Source of the DNA: CAVXFB01 sp963760935
GTDB lineage: Bacteria > Planctomycetota > Planctomycetia > Pirellulales > Thermoguttaceae
Length of the DNA stretch: 64,000 nucleotides
Assembly: GCA_963760935.1 (NCBI GenBank)
Contig: CAVXFB010000006.1
Location: 496,001 to 560,000, forward strand
Direction of reading: 5' to 3'
Below are positions 9,519-18,992 of this stretch, one piece after another. Position 1 is the first letter of the stretch; each line of letters begins with the position of its first letter. Below the pieces are notes generated by a model. That model made no database searches, had not been told where the DNA came from, and saw only the letters and a list, made by a program, of their open reading frames with translations. Made by a program: the position numbers and the translations under genes.

Positions 9519-10427
9519 ATGGTCCTTGAACCTAACAAGACGAACCTCGGATGGATTGGCACCGGCGTGATGGGCGCCAGCATGTGCGGGCATTTGCTCC
9601 GCGCGGGCTATGCCGTTACGGTCTACAATCGTACGAAGGCGAAGGCTGAACAACTCCTGGCTGCCGGTGCGCGATGGGCCGCTTCTCCCAAGGTCGTTGC
9701 CAGCCGGGCCGATGTCGTTTTCACCATGGTTGGCTATCCCGAGGACGTGCGGCAGGTGATCCTCGGTTCCGAGGGAGTGTTGGCAGGCTGCAAGCCGGGT
9801 ACTACGATTGTCGATATGACGACCAGCGCCCCGTCGCTGGCCGTGGAAATCGCCGAAGCTGCCGCGCGATTGGGCGTGCACGCCCTCGACGCACCAGTCT
9901 CCGGCGGCGATATCGGCGCACGCGAGGCCCGGTTGTCAATCATGATCGGCGGCGATGCCGAGGTGATCGAAGCGCTGCGACCTTGTTGGGAAGCGATGGG
10001 CAAGACCTACGTCCGCCAAGGCGGTCCCGGTACCGGGCAACATGCCAAGATGGTTAACCAGGTGCTCATCGCCGGCAACATGATTGGCGTTTGCGAAGGC
10101 CTGCTCTATGCCTATAGAGCCGGGCTGGACCTCGAAACAGTGATGCGCTCTGTCGCCAGCGGAGCGGCTGGAAGCTGGTCGCTATCGAACCTGGGCCCGC
10201 GCATCATCGCCAACGATTTCGCCCCGGGCTTCTTCGTCGAGCATTTTCTCAAAGACCTGGGCATCGCCCTGGCCGAGGTCAATCGCATGCAACTTTGTCT
10301 GCCCGGCTTGGCCTTGGCAAACCAGCTCTATCTTTCGCTCGCCGCCCACGGTCAAGAACGATCGGGCACGCAAGCCCTGCAACTCACGCTGGCTGCCATG
10401 GCCAATGTCGACTGGGAGAAGCGGTAG
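9519..10427 (+). CDS. 3-hydroxyisobutyrate-dehydrogenase-family NAD(P)-dependent oxidoreductase
   Basis: A 302-residue beta-hydroxyacid dehydrogenase. It has an N-terminal Rossmann motif GWIGTGVMG, the NADP-favouring NRTKAKAE after strand 2, the substrate-binding motif DAPVSGGDIGAREARLSIM and the catalytic lysine region GTGQHAKMVNQ (K177). It then ends in the all-helical dimerisation domain with FFVEHFLKDLGIAL. The family includes 3-hydroxyisobutyrate, tartronate semialdehyde and glyoxylate/succinic semialdehyde reductases; which one this is cannot be told. ATG 9519 is chosen because the frame upstream is unlike the family and overlaps the previous gene's end. Confidence 0.9.
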   Translation: MVLEPNKTNLGWIGTGVMGASMCGHLLRAGYAVTVYNRTKAKAEQLLAAGARWAASPKVVASRADVVFTMVGYPEDVRQVILGSEGVLAGCKPGTTIVDMTTSAPSLAVEIAEAAARLGVHALDAPVSGGDIGAREARLSIMIGGDAEVIEALRPCWEAMGKTYVRQGGPGTGQHAKMVNQVLIAGNMIGVCEGLLYAYRAGLDLETVMRSVASGAAGSWSLSNLGPRIIANDFAPGFFVEHFLKDLGIALAEVNRMQLCLPGLALANQLYLSLAAHGQERSGTQALQLTLAAMANVDWEKR

Positions 10428-10479
10428 CAGCTTGCAGCATGGCTGACCTTCGCCGCCCGCTGCGCTGCTCGCCCAAAGC

Positions 10480-12297
10480 CTACTCTTCCTTCTCGTAGTG
10501 TCTGATGTAGGGCCAGTAGAGTTCGAACTTGAACTCGGGGCTGTTATCCAGATCGTGGCAGGTAAAACATTGCTGTTTTTCCGACTCAGCCTTCGTGATC
10601 ACCATCGCCTTGCGGAGTTTCTTTTGAAGCTCCTCGTTCGCCCCAAGCTCGGCGTTGGCGTGTTTCTCGCCGGGCCCGTGGCAATTTTCGCATCCGGTAT
10701 TGATCAACGCCGGCGTCTTCTCCTTGCTCTCGTAGCCGCTCACGTACGGGAAGAACCTGCCGGGGTTCCAGCCGGTCACGTGGCAACTGACGCATTCAGG
10801 ATCGTAGTTGCGAGGTGGGTCGAGCTTTTCGATCGTGGCGTACGCGTGGCCGTGGTTGGTCTTCTTCCAGATGTCGTACGACTTTTCGTGACACGACTCA
10901 CATTTCTGCGAGCCGATAAATCGGCCATTGGTCTCCAGCAACGGATGCGGCACGGGTCGGAGGCCGAGGCCCGCAAAACCGATGATCTTCAATTGGTCCT
11001 GGTATGCCGCCATGAGCATCTTCATTTCCGGCGAACTGGGGAATCGCGAGTCTAGTGGGACTCGCTGATAGCGCAGTGGGCGTTCAGCGTCATTGAACAG
11101 ACCCAGCGTGATGGCATTCATGCCCTTGTAGCCAACGGTGATCAGCGGCGTTTTCGTGCCCGGTATCACCTCCGGCGGCAGCCCATCGAGGTCGCGCGGC
11201 GGCTCCGGCGCCCCATCCGAGCAGACAACCACGTCGAACGCGGGAAACTTTTTTCCTAATGCGATCGATTCGTCGCGCGTGGCGTGGGCCAGCAGCACCA
11301 GGAAATCGGCCTTCGCCTTCAGTTCCGGAACGATCTTAGCAAGGGCCGCCTCGGCGTCAACGGTCTCGATTTCGTTGTTGTTCACTTCCTTCCGATAGGT
11401 CTTGCCCAAGATGCCGGTGACGCCGATCTTCCTGCCACCGGCCTCGATGATGCGCATCTTGGCCGTATATAGCTGATCCAGGCCGATCAGTCCGACGTTC
11501 GCGTCAACAAACAGACTAGGCTTGTCGTCGGCAACGCCCGCGGCGATTAGCTCCCCGGTCGGCAGTCGCAGTTCGTCAAAGCCCAAGGCCACCGCATCGT
11601 AGCCCATCTTGCGCTTGCCCTCGATGGCGGTCTGGAACTTCAACTCCGCTTGGCGGCCGAAGCCATGCACAAGTCCACCCACGTCCAACGCGACGACGGG
11701 CCAACCCTTCTCACGGAGCTCTTTAAGGAACGTTGCCCGCCGGCTCATGCCGCCTTTCATGCGGTCCATCCCTGCGCAGCCGCACGGCTCGATATAGCCC
11801 TCCTCCATGCCAGTAAGAACCAGGGCAACCTTCGGCTTCGGCCAGTCGACGAAGATCTTGCCATTCTCCTTTTCCGGATCGAAAGGTTTTCCGCTATTTT
11901 TGCCGGTCTTTGGTTTGCCGCGCAATGGTAGCTCGGCCTGTTTGGACGCGTCGGCCAAGGGTTGCTTCGCCGGTGCAGGGCTATCGTTGCGAAGCGGATT
12001 GGCAGCCCGCGGCGGTTTGGCGGTGGCCGACGGCATCGGAGGCATTGTCGGCGGCTCGACCGGCTCGATCGCCGGTTTGGCTAGCGGCTCACTCGGCGGC
12101 AGAAGCGGCGGCTGCTGAAACTCCGCCACAGGCAGTCTTACCGGAGGCGATTCGTCGGTCGCCAGTTTTTTCGATGTCCGCGCTTGCGGCTCCTTGATGG
12201 CCTGCGTCTCGGCCGTTGTGGGGCAACCGGCCATCGTCAGTATCATGATGGCTAGCACACCGGCCATCAACGGCCGGACAGTTTGCAGTAGCGGCAT
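10480..12297 (-). CDS. Lipoprotein with phosphatase-like domain fused to tetraheme cytochrome c
   Basis: 605 residues. A lipoprotein signal (MPLLQTVRPLMAGVLAIMIL then TMAGC) and a Pro/Ala linker precede a domain of about 300 residues like the 5'-nucleotidase/metallophosphatase fold (KVALVLTGMEEGYIEPCGCA, VALDVGGLVHG, YDAVALGFDELRL, KIGVTGILGKT). The C-terminal 170 residues carry four c-type heme motifs: CESCH, CVSCH, CENCH and CFTCH. The usual Asp-X-His of the phosphatase is not seen in the first strand, which instead has EPCGCA, so phosphatase activity is doubtful. Acts outside the cytoplasmic membrane, probably in electron transfer. It lies 112 bases downstream of the DUF1573 gene on the same strand. 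Confidence 0.85.
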   Translation of the reverse strand: MPLLQTVRPLMAGVLAIMILTMAGCPTTAETQAIKEPQARTSKKLATDESPPVRLPVAEFQQPPLLPPSEPLAKPAIEPVEPPTMPPMPSATAKPPRAANPLRNDSPAPAKQPLADASKQAELPLRGKPKTGKNSGKPFDPEKENGKIFVDWPKPKVALVLTGMEEGYIEPCGCAGMDRMKGGMSRRATFLKELREKGWPVVALDVGGLVHGFGRQAELKFQTAIEGKRKMGYDAVALGFDELRLPTGELIAAGVADDKPSLFVDANVGLIGLDQLYTAKMRIIEAGGRKIGVTGILGKTYRKEVNNNEIETVDAEAALAKIVPELKAKADFLVLLAHATRDESIALGKKFPAFDVVVCSDGAPEPPRDLDGLPPEVIPGTKTPLITVGYKGMNAITLGLFNDAERPLRYQRVPLDSRFPSSPEMKMLMAAYQDQLKIIGFAGLGLRPVPHPLLETNGRFIGSQKCESCHEKSYDIWKKTNHGHAYATIEKLDPPRNYDPECVSCHVTGWNPGRFFPYVSGYESKEKTPALINTGCENCHGPGEKHANAELGANEELQKKLRKAMVITKAESEKQQCFTCHDLDNSPEFKFELYWPYIRHYEKEE

Positions 12298-12408
12298 TAG
12301 CTCTTCCTTGATCGAGAAATTCGCCTCACACGGCTCGCAATGATGCCGACCGAAACAACAAGTCAAAGGCCGACTCACTTCAGGCCGCTCGAAGTAAAGC
12401 GTTCCGTC

Positions 12409-13587
12409 TTATCCTTCAATGACAAATCGCAGCCGGATTTTGAACGTAGGCGTTTGTGGATGCGTGGTGTGCAGTATGATCTCGCCAAAACTGTTCTGCT
12501 GTGTGCCCAAATATGCGCCGGGGGGACTCCCTGAGGGAATTTCGATCGTCACGGGAACCTCCACTATCGAGCTGTCGTTGACGTTTCGCGCCTGGCCGAC
12601 GCCAATTTTAATGAACTTCGGAGTAACCTCGGCAACACTGAATTGCACGTCATGCCGACTGGGCCCCCGCACCACGAGCGTCACCGTGCGCTTCAATCCC
12701 TCCGCCCGAGCGACGTGACCCAGATTCAAGACGCCAGCATTGCCATCCCAATCGCGATTGACGACCGTGATGTCGCCAGCGATCATCCCGTGGATCGACA
12801 GCGAAACGGTGGGCGATGAGGCCACGTTCGTCCGCAGAATCAGTTTTTGTTGAAGTGGACCCGGCGGCAAGCCGGCCTTCATTGTCACCTTGACGAGATA
12901 GCCGCTCTGCGACGACGTATCCGACTTCAACTCGCTCTCGGAAAACTGTTTTAGTGCCACGTCGAAGTATCGCGCCGTTGTCGCATCGGACCACTCGTGG
13001 CCAAGGATCTTCAGTGGCTCATCGAGGTAACAATACAACGGTGTCTCGAAGGTCGTTGTCTTCCCGGCCGGCAGACGCGTGACCGTTATGTCGGGCGTGA
13101 CAAGTCTTAGCGGGTCAACGATCTTGCCGGACAAGGTCAGCGTGATGCTGGGCCGCGCGGGGTCATTGGTGAGCACCTCGACCGTATCCTGAACCGGCCC
13201 TGCCGTGCCTCTAGGCGTCCACGTCGCAGTGACTTCTTCGGAGGCGCCTGGCGGCAGCGACGATCGTTCGAATTTCAAGTCGATGGAATTGCCGCCCGAA
13301 GCCGATCCGGCCGTAAGTGTCAGCGGCACGCTTCCACCGTTGGTAAACTCAAAATCGTGATGGCGCTTCACTCCCTGTTCCACAAGCCCAAAGTCGTGCT
13401 CGTACGCAGGCACCAAGGCCTTCGGCGCGGATTGCGTCTGGGCGGACGATGCTGGCTTGCTCTGCCGCTGGGAGCTTTCATCGAACTTGGGGTTCCAAGG
13501 AGCCGATTTGATCCGCCATACGGCGACGCCGCTGCCAAGAGCCGCGCCAAGCAGTAGGGTCGAGGTGACAAAAAGAAACGCTCTCAT
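12409..13587 (-). CDS. DUF1573-domain exported protein
   Basis: 392 residues with an N-terminal membrane segment (AFLFVTSTLLLGAALGSGV). It then has an Ig-like DUF1573 domain whose hallmark is YEHDFGLVEQG followed by FTNGGSVPLTLTAG, then two or three more beta-sandwich stretches (GKIVDPLRLVTPDITV, GMIAGDITVVNRDWDG). DUF1573 proteins are abundant in Planctomycetes and Bacteroidetes and are thought to be extracytoplasmic; no activity is known. The position just upstream of the tetraheme lipoprotein suggests a shared transcript. Confidence 0.82.
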   Translation of the reverse strand: MRAFLFVTSTLLLGAALGSGVAVWRIKSAPWNPKFDESSQRQSKPASSAQTQSAPKALVPAYEHDFGLVEQGVKRHHDFEFTNGGSVPLTLTAGSASGGNSIDLKFERSSLPPGASEEVTATWTPRGTAGPVQDTVEVLTNDPARPSITLTLSGKIVDPLRLVTPDITVTRLPAGKTTTFETPLYCYLDEPLKILGHEWSDATTARYFDVALKQFSESELKSDTSSQSGYLVKVTMKAGLPPGPLQQKLILRTNVASSPTVSLSIHGMIAGDITVVNRDWDGNAGVLNLGHVARAEGLKRTVTLVVRGPSRHDVQFSVAEVTPKFIKIGVGQARNVNDSSIVEVPVTIEIPSGSPPGAYLGTQQNSFGEIILHTTHPQTPTFKIRLRFVIEG

Positions 13588-13823
13588 GAACGGAGGTGAA
13601 CTGCGAATGCGTCGTGGTAATATGCAGAGTCTCGCCCTATTTTACCGGGTTTGGCCGTACAACGCCACAGAGAATGCCGCGGTACTGATTACTGATCGCC
13701 CAATGCCGCAGGTCGAGCCACCGCCGTGGTCGATCGTGCGCCGCCGACGGCGATTACTTTGCAGATATGGGGGTCGGCATTGGCCAAACGGAGCGATCTT
13801 CGGGCTTGGGTGCAGACGGCGCT

Positions 13824-14369
13824 CTAATCATTCGCTGCTCGTGGCTTCCGATGGATCGCTTCTCGGCACTGGCTGAAGAATTGCTGGTAATCGGCGCGGC
13901 GGTAGTCGGGAAAAGTGTACTCATGATGCCGCCACTGATGATGCTTATACTGTAACGTTATTTCGGCGTAAATTCCTTGCGCCAGATAAATACGGTGGGC
14001 AAAATCCTTCGTTGACGCCAGCACCAGCTTGCCGAGTGTGACGTAGCCGGGGTCCAAGTTCAACGGTCGCGGCTCCGCATGGCTGCCCGCCGCGGAATAC
14101 TCCGCTTCCCATCGGTTCGTCTCCAGTTTGATCTGGACTAGTTCCGCCGGATCAAAGGGCCGCTGAAAGATGAAGAACGTCTTCTTCAACTCCGGGCCCA
14201 TCGTGGCGTCGTAATACTGGGTCTCGGCGAAATCGAACCGTGGGCTTTCCAGCTCAATCGGTCCCCAAGCATCAATTGCCCGCTGCCGTGCCCAATCCAG
14301 TGCGGCATCATGCCGGCTGAAGGCGGCCAACAAGAGCAAGGCTTCGGACGGGGATGTAGGTTGGCCCAT
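13824..14369 (-). CDS. DUF4416 family protein
   Basis: A 181-residue soluble protein matching the DUF4416 pattern: an N-terminal helix near SRHDAALDWARQRAIDAWGP, ESPRFDFAETQYYDATMG, ELKKTFFIFQRPFDPAEL, IKLETNRWE, RPLNLDPGYVTLGKLVLAST, and a Tyr/His-rich end HEYTFPDYRRADYQQFF. The function of the family is unknown. No signal peptide or membrane segment. The gene starts 3 bases from the end of the beta-helix gene and may share its transcript. Confidence 0.88.
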   Translation of the reverse strand: MGQPTSPSEALLLLAAFSRHDAALDWARQRAIDAWGPIELESPRFDFAETQYYDATMGPELKKTFFIFQRPFDPAELVQIKLETNRWEAEYSAAGSHAEPRPLNLDPGYVTLGKLVLASTKDFAHRIYLAQGIYAEITLQYKHHQWRHHEYTFPDYRRADYQQFFSQCREAIHRKPRAAND

Positions 14370-14372
14370 GAG

Positions 14373-16760
14373 TTATCGCCGCCTTTGCACGCCGCAGATC
14401 CATTCTACCAACTCGGCCACCGGATATGCCACATCGGCGTGATTTGCGTGTGTTGCAAAGCCCGATGCAGCACGGATCGCGCTGCTGGACGCTTCTCTGT
14501 CATTGTTCGGCAGTGTCCCGGATCTGTCGACATGGGGAGTAGTCGCGAGATTGGCCGCACTGCTAGCCTGCGCGACCGCGGAATCGATGGGCCCGGCGCC
14601 GCCGCTGCCGCCGCCGGAAAGAGTCACGCTCGCCCCTTGCGAATCGTCCGTCTTGTGGGCCACCTGTAACGAGAGCAGGGCGAAGTCAACGGCCGTGTTC
14701 CCGTGAATGGCAACATTCAGCTTTCCGCCTTGCAATGCTTTAAGGTGTGCGCCAAGATCGACGAGCCCCACAATGATCTGACTACCGGCCTTGCTGCCTC
14801 CCCATTTCAGGCGTTTCAGTGGGCATGTGCCCACGTCGCCGACCGTCAGCACGTCGTTACTCCAGTTCTTGTCCGCCGGCCGAATCGCCAGCGCCAACCA
14901 TGCGTTGACCACCTGCTCGCTGGAACTGAGCCTATACCGTTGCGTGAAAGCAAAGTCACGCCCAGTGGAAGCCGCGTCAAAACCGCCCACTTTGCTGCCA
15001 TGTTGACTCTCCATTTGCGACTTGAAGGCCGGATCGACATAGTAATCGTCGTCGGCGTTGTGGTCATTGGTCAGGCCATCGACGTCGCCGATCAGATAGT
15101 CGCGAGTTTCGATCGTGCGCGCCGCGGGCTCAGCGAGCGAGGCCCGCTTTTGCGAGTTTGACCGATCGCCGCTGCCGCTCTTCCACGGGTAGTCGCGAAC
15201 CACGCCGGCGTCGGCGAGCTGCGCCAGGTAGAGGCTCTTTGTGGCCACCGCGACTCCCAGCGAGTCGATATAGGGCGGTGGATTGCCCAGTGGCGTGGAA
15301 AAATCTGGCGGCAGTATACGTCCCCGTGAGCCAATCAGCCAGTTTTGGGCTGTGGGCGGGCTCTGCACTTTGTAGCCGCGCGCCGTGCAGTTCCAAATCA
15401 CGAGATTCGCTCCAGTCCAGCCGGCGCCATCGCTCCACGTCCAACGGTTTTGTATGGCGATGCTCGAAAACTTGTCGCCTTGAACCATGACATTGTCGAA
15501 TAACTCGCCGGTGTCCCACCGCATGTGTGGTTCGGACTCGGCGTGGGCCTTGATCGCTCGGCAGTTGTAGAATACGTTGGGTCCTGCCACTTGGCCTGCC
15601 GAAACGAAATCGTGGCGACCATCCATTGCGCGACAATTCACAACCAGAGATTGTTGCCCATGGATGTCGTAGGTGTAGCGACGGTTGCCGGTGATTTGGC
15701 TCTTGGGCATTTCCGACGTGCAGTCTGCCACTGTGACCCACTTGGCGTAGCGATCGATTTGCACGTGCGAATCGGCGAAGTAGCGGGCTGTCGTATCACG
15801 CACCCAGACGTGTTGCGCGCGATAGATGTCGATAAAGTCCCAGCAGTGCTCTTCGTCCTTATCTGACTTGAAATCCGATTCGCCGCGAAGGTTCTCCACG
15901 CCAACATTCTCGATGCGGCCTGGAAACGTGCATTTCTGGACCGTCGCGCCGCCGTACTTCTTTTCGAGGGCGTTCGTGACGGGAGCATCGAGAAACACGC
16001 GGTTGCCTTCGATGTGGATGATAGTCCGCTCCCATTCCAGATCGACAGAGCCGCGATTCCAAGGGTAACCGGGGATTCGATTCATGCCGACGTCCGCAAT
16101 CCATCGGGCCGTGCTCGGTCGGATAATACAAATCATGTCGCCGACGTGCAAACCGGCCGTCGAGTCGACGCGAAGGCTGTTCATGCCGGCGGGCACGACC
16201 TTGTCGATAATGCCGTACTTCGATCCGATCAACTTGCGATTGCCCGTCCCGTCGATGTCAATCAATCCACCGAACCTCAGCTTGTCGCGTCGGTTGGTTC
16301 CTCGTGCGTGCAGGATCGTGCCATTGTCCCCCTGTCCCTCGCCGCGCAGAACTATTCCGCTGGCGTTGATCTTCAGTTGGCTTTGGATGTCGTAGGAGCC
16401 GGCCTTCAGCAAGACCGCGCCGCGAAAACCGTTCACCAGGTGCATCGCGGCGACTTGATCGATGGCGGCCTGAATGCGGGCGGTTGCGTCGCCCTGGCCG
16501 GGAGCAACCGTCGCCTTGACGGGTACGTCGGGTATCAGCGATTTGCCCTGTTTGTAGCCGACCATGGAAAAATCACAGATGCGATCGCCTTCCGCGTCGG
16601 GCAGATAGATCATCCTCCCGGTGTAACCCCGATGCGCCCATACGCTTTCGGCCCCATCGGCCCGACCGACCAGCAACAGTGCCGCACAGAGCAGTCCCAA
16701 CGGTCCAATCACCGCTCCCATGACACCGCAGAAGTGGCTTCCGAGTGGTGGCCGAGGCAT
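14373..16760 (-). CDS. Secreted right-handed beta-helix (pectate-lyase-like) protein
   Basis: 795 residues from ATG 16760 (MPRPPLGSHFCGVMGAVIGP), with a signal peptide ending near GRADGAES. It then has a pectate-lyase-superfamily N-terminal motif (WAHRGYTGRMIYLPDAEGDR, DATARIQAAIDQVAA, GAVLLKAGSYDIQSQLKINA, IVLRGEG). A long parallel beta-helix follows with short repeated strands (VGVENLRGES, VWVRDTTARYF, VTVADCTSEM, LVVNCRAMDG, VIWNCTARGY). I see no decisive catalytic set, so the substrate, presumably a polysaccharide, is unknown. The C-terminal 60 residues are Ser/Gly-rich and may be a linker or poorly conserved tail. The frame is open further upstream into the 3' end of proS, but the signal peptide fixes the start. 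Confidence 0.8.
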   Translation of the reverse strand: MPRPPLGSHFCGVMGAVIGPLGLLCAALLLVGRADGAESVWAHRGYTGRMIYLPDAEGDRICDFSMVGYKQGKSLIPDVPVKATVAPGQGDATARIQAAIDQVAAMHLVNGFRGAVLLKAGSYDIQSQLKINASGIVLRGEGQGDNGTILHARGTNRRDKLRFGGLIDIDGTGNRKLIGSKYGIIDKVVPAGMNSLRVDSTAGLHVGDMICIIRPSTARWIADVGMNRIPGYPWNRGSVDLEWERTIIHIEGNRVFLDAPVTNALEKKYGGATVQKCTFPGRIENVGVENLRGESDFKSDKDEEHCWDFIDIYRAQHVWVRDTTARYFADSHVQIDRYAKWVTVADCTSEMPKSQITGNRRYTYDIHGQQSLVVNCRAMDGRHDFVSAGQVAGPNVFYNCRAIKAHAESEPHMRWDTGELFDNVMVQGDKFSSIAIQNRWTWSDGAGWTGANLVIWNCTARGYKVQSPPTAQNWLIGSRGRILPPDFSTPLGNPPPYIDSLGVAVATKSLYLAQLADAGVVRDYPWKSGSGDRSNSQKRASLAEPAARTIETRDYLIGDVDGLTNDHNADDDYYVDPAFKSQMESQHGSKVGGFDAASTGRDFAFTQRYRLSSSEQVVNAWLALAIRPADKNWSNDVLTVGDVGTCPLKRLKWGGSKAGSQIIVGLVDLGAHLKALQGGKLNVAIHGNTAVDFALLSLQVAHKTDDSQGASVTLSGGGSGGAGPIDSAVAQASSAANLATTPHVDRSGTLPNNDREASSSAIRAASGFATHANHADVAYPVAELVEWICGVQRRR

Positions 16761-16912
16761 ACCATCTCTCTCAATCGCGTACCGGGTGCGAAACGGATGG
16801 CATTTTGCCTTCTCATCGCGACTCCACTCGGACACGCTCCGAGCAAAAGTCGTCTCGCAATTCAAGTATACTAATCCAGTATACTGTCGCCCCCAAGACG
16901 AAGCCAAACGGC

Positions 16913-18664
16913 TTATCGGTTGTGAAATCGCGTCGCTTCGTGGCGCTCTTTGCAGATCAACTCGACCAGCGTTTGGGCGGCGCCTTCGAGATCGATCTTT
17001 TGGGCTTCCTTCTCCCATCGCCACTTGACTTCCAGCTTGCCTTCTTTCAAGCCCCGATCGCCGATCACCACGCGCAGCGGAATGCCGATCAGATCGGCGT
17101 CCTTAAACTTCACGCCCGCTCGGCAATCGCGATCATCGAGCAGCACGTCGACGCCGGCGGCGGTCAATTCGTCGTGCAACTGCTGGGCAACCTTCATCGA
17201 CGGCTCGTCCGGCACTTTCACCGGAGCGATCAGCACTTCGTACGGCGCCAGCGAAACGGGCCACACGATGCCATCCTTATCGTGGCTCGTTTCGATCAAC
17301 GAGGCGATGATCCGATTTACGCCGATGCCGTAACAGCCCATGATCACCGGGTGGAGTTGCTCGTTGGCGTCCAGATAGCGTGCATTGAGCGACTCGGAGT
17401 ATTTGGTGCCAAGTTTGAAGACGTGGCCCACCTCGATCGCATGCCGCAGCGCCACCCGACCGCTGCACCGCGGGCAAGGATCGCCGTCCAGCGCGTTGCG
17501 AAGATCGGCGAACAGGTCGACTTCAAAATCGCGGTGCAGGTTCACGCCCGTCAAGTGGGCGTCAGCCGCGTTGGCCCCAGCTATGGCGTTGACCATAGTT
17601 TGGATGTTGCGGTCGGCAAGAATCGGAATCTTCTCTTTCATGCCCACAGGGCCCGAGAAACCGACCGGAGCGCCGGTCACCTTCTGAATTATCTCCGGCG
17701 GAGCAAGTTCCAACTTGGCGGCCTTCCGCGCGCGGCGGATCTTCCCCTCGTTGGCCTCGTGATCGCCGCGGACCAGGACGGCGATCGGCTGGCCGTCGGC
17801 CACGTAGATCAATGTCTTAATCAGATCTTGCGGCTTGCATTTCAGAAAAGCGCTCACCTGCTCGATCGTGCTTGCCTCCGGCGTGGCGACCTGCTCGCGC
17901 AAACTCATCGGCACGTTCGGCGGCACCGAGTCGCGTGCGCCGATCTCGGCCTTCTCCTGGTTGGCCGCGTAGCCGCACGATGGGCAGTGCAGCACGGTGT
18001 CTTCGCCATTTTCGGCCGGCACCATGAACTCGTGACTCGCATCGCCGCCGATGGGACCGCTCTCGGCCTCGACCGGCAGATATTTGAGCCCGCAACGGTT
18101 GAAGATGCGGCAATACGCCGCGTACATCTTTTCATAGGTTTCGTTGAGCGACGCCAGCGAGGCGTTGAAACTATACGCGTCCTTCATTAGAAATTCGCTG
18201 GTGCGCAAAACGCCAAACCGCGGTCGCTCCTCGTTGCGAAACTTCGTCGTAATCTGGTAAAGCGTGATCGGCATTTGCCGATAACTGGAGATTTGCCGCG
18301 ACACCAAGTCGGTGACGATCTCCTCGTGCGTCGGACCAAGCACGACGGGCACCTTGCGGTTGGGCCTGGTGAGCGTCAGTTGCACAAGCACGTCGCCAAA
18401 GGCCGTGACGCGCCCCGTCTGCTCCCACAAGCTTCTGGGCGACATAGCAGGCATCGCCAGTTCGACCGCGCCGGCGGCATCCATCTCTTCGCGGACGATG
18501 CGCTCGGCCTTCCTGAGCGCCCGCAAGCCTAGCGGCAGATACGTATAGGCCCCGGCCATTACCTGGTTGACCAGCCCGGCCCGGAGCATCAACACGTGGC
18601 TTGGGATTTCCGCCCCTTCGGGCGATTCTTTCATCGTTGGGATCAGCGTGCGAGTCCAGAGCAT
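16913..18664 (-). CDS. proS: Prolyl-tRNA synthetase (bacterial type with editing domain)
   Basis: 583 residues, class II synthetase that charges tRNA-Pro. Visible are TLIPTMKESPEGAEI and AGLVNQVMAGAYTYLPLGLR at the start, motif 2 VLGPTHEEIVTDLV and TKFRNEERPRFGVLRTSEFL. A YbaK-like editing insertion spans about residues 225-380 (SAFLKCKPQDLIKTLIYV, VLVRGDHEANEGKIRRA). Motif 3, GCYGIGVNRIIASLIE, and an anticodon-binding domain at the end complete the protein. The start MLWTRTLIPTMKESP matches other bacterial ProS, with no need of an extension. It is transcribed away from the HD nuclease gene. Confidence 0.97.
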   Translation of the reverse strand: MLWTRTLIPTMKESPEGAEIPSHVLMLRAGLVNQVMAGAYTYLPLGLRALRKAERIVREEMDAAGAVELAMPAMSPRSLWEQTGRVTAFGDVLVQLTLTRPNRKVPVVLGPTHEEIVTDLVSRQISSYRQMPITLYQITTKFRNEERPRFGVLRTSEFLMKDAYSFNASLASLNETYEKMYAAYCRIFNRCGLKYLPVEAESGPIGGDASHEFMVPAENGEDTVLHCPSCGYAANQEKAEIGARDSVPPNVPMSLREQVATPEASTIEQVSAFLKCKPQDLIKTLIYVADGQPIAVLVRGDHEANEGKIRRARKAAKLELAPPEIIQKVTGAPVGFSGPVGMKEKIPILADRNIQTMVNAIAGANAADAHLTGVNLHRDFEVDLFADLRNALDGDPCPRCSGRVALRHAIEVGHVFKLGTKYSESLNARYLDANEQLHPVIMGCYGIGVNRIIASLIETSHDKDGIVWPVSLAPYEVLIAPVKVPDEPSMKVAQQLHDELTAAGVDVLLDDRDCRAGVKFKDADLIGIPLRVVIGDRGLKEGKLEVKWRWEKEAQKIDLEGAAQTLVELICKERHEATRFHNR

Positions 18665-18992
18665 TGGGGGCGAGGGTTAAAGGCTAGAGGTGTGCAATGT
18701 GACCGGCGAAACTACGGAGGCGCATACGCGCGGTCGCATAAAATACGAAAGGCCATTCTAGGGGAATTCGATTACGAGAAAAAGGCGAAACCGGCGGGGG
18801 CGAACATTCCTGTCCGCTCGATCGTTTCCCGCTCACCCGCCTACCCAAGAGGCAAGAATATCGGTTCCACCATCCGCATAACTGCCGCGCTCCCGGCGTT
18901 CCCTTCCCCCTTGTGGAGGAGCCGCGCAGGCCCTACAATTTTAGGCTTGTTATCATTCTCCGGACGCTTTGCCAGCAGTTGAAAGTCGCGAT
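18665..18992 (+). other. Divergent intergenic region between proS and the HD nuclease
   Basis: 328 bases between two divergently transcribed genes, so it should hold a promoter for each. Apart from the extended -10-like site near 18948 I see no clear element and no gene. Confidence 0.45.
18948..18956 (+). promoter_or_regulatory. Possible extended -10 promoter of the HD nuclease gene
   Basis: TGT followed by TATCAT, 36 bases before the ATG at 18993. No convincing -35 hexamer is present, so this is a weak call. Confidence 0.3.

Noticed and set aside
16761..17024. An 88-residue extension of the beta-helix protein
   Set aside because: It overlaps the end of proS and would bury the signal peptide.
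16745..18190. A 481-codon plus-strand open frame opposite proS
   Set aside because: It is the complement of a highly conserved synthetase gene, shows no family character, and is typical of long antisense frames in GC-rich DNA.
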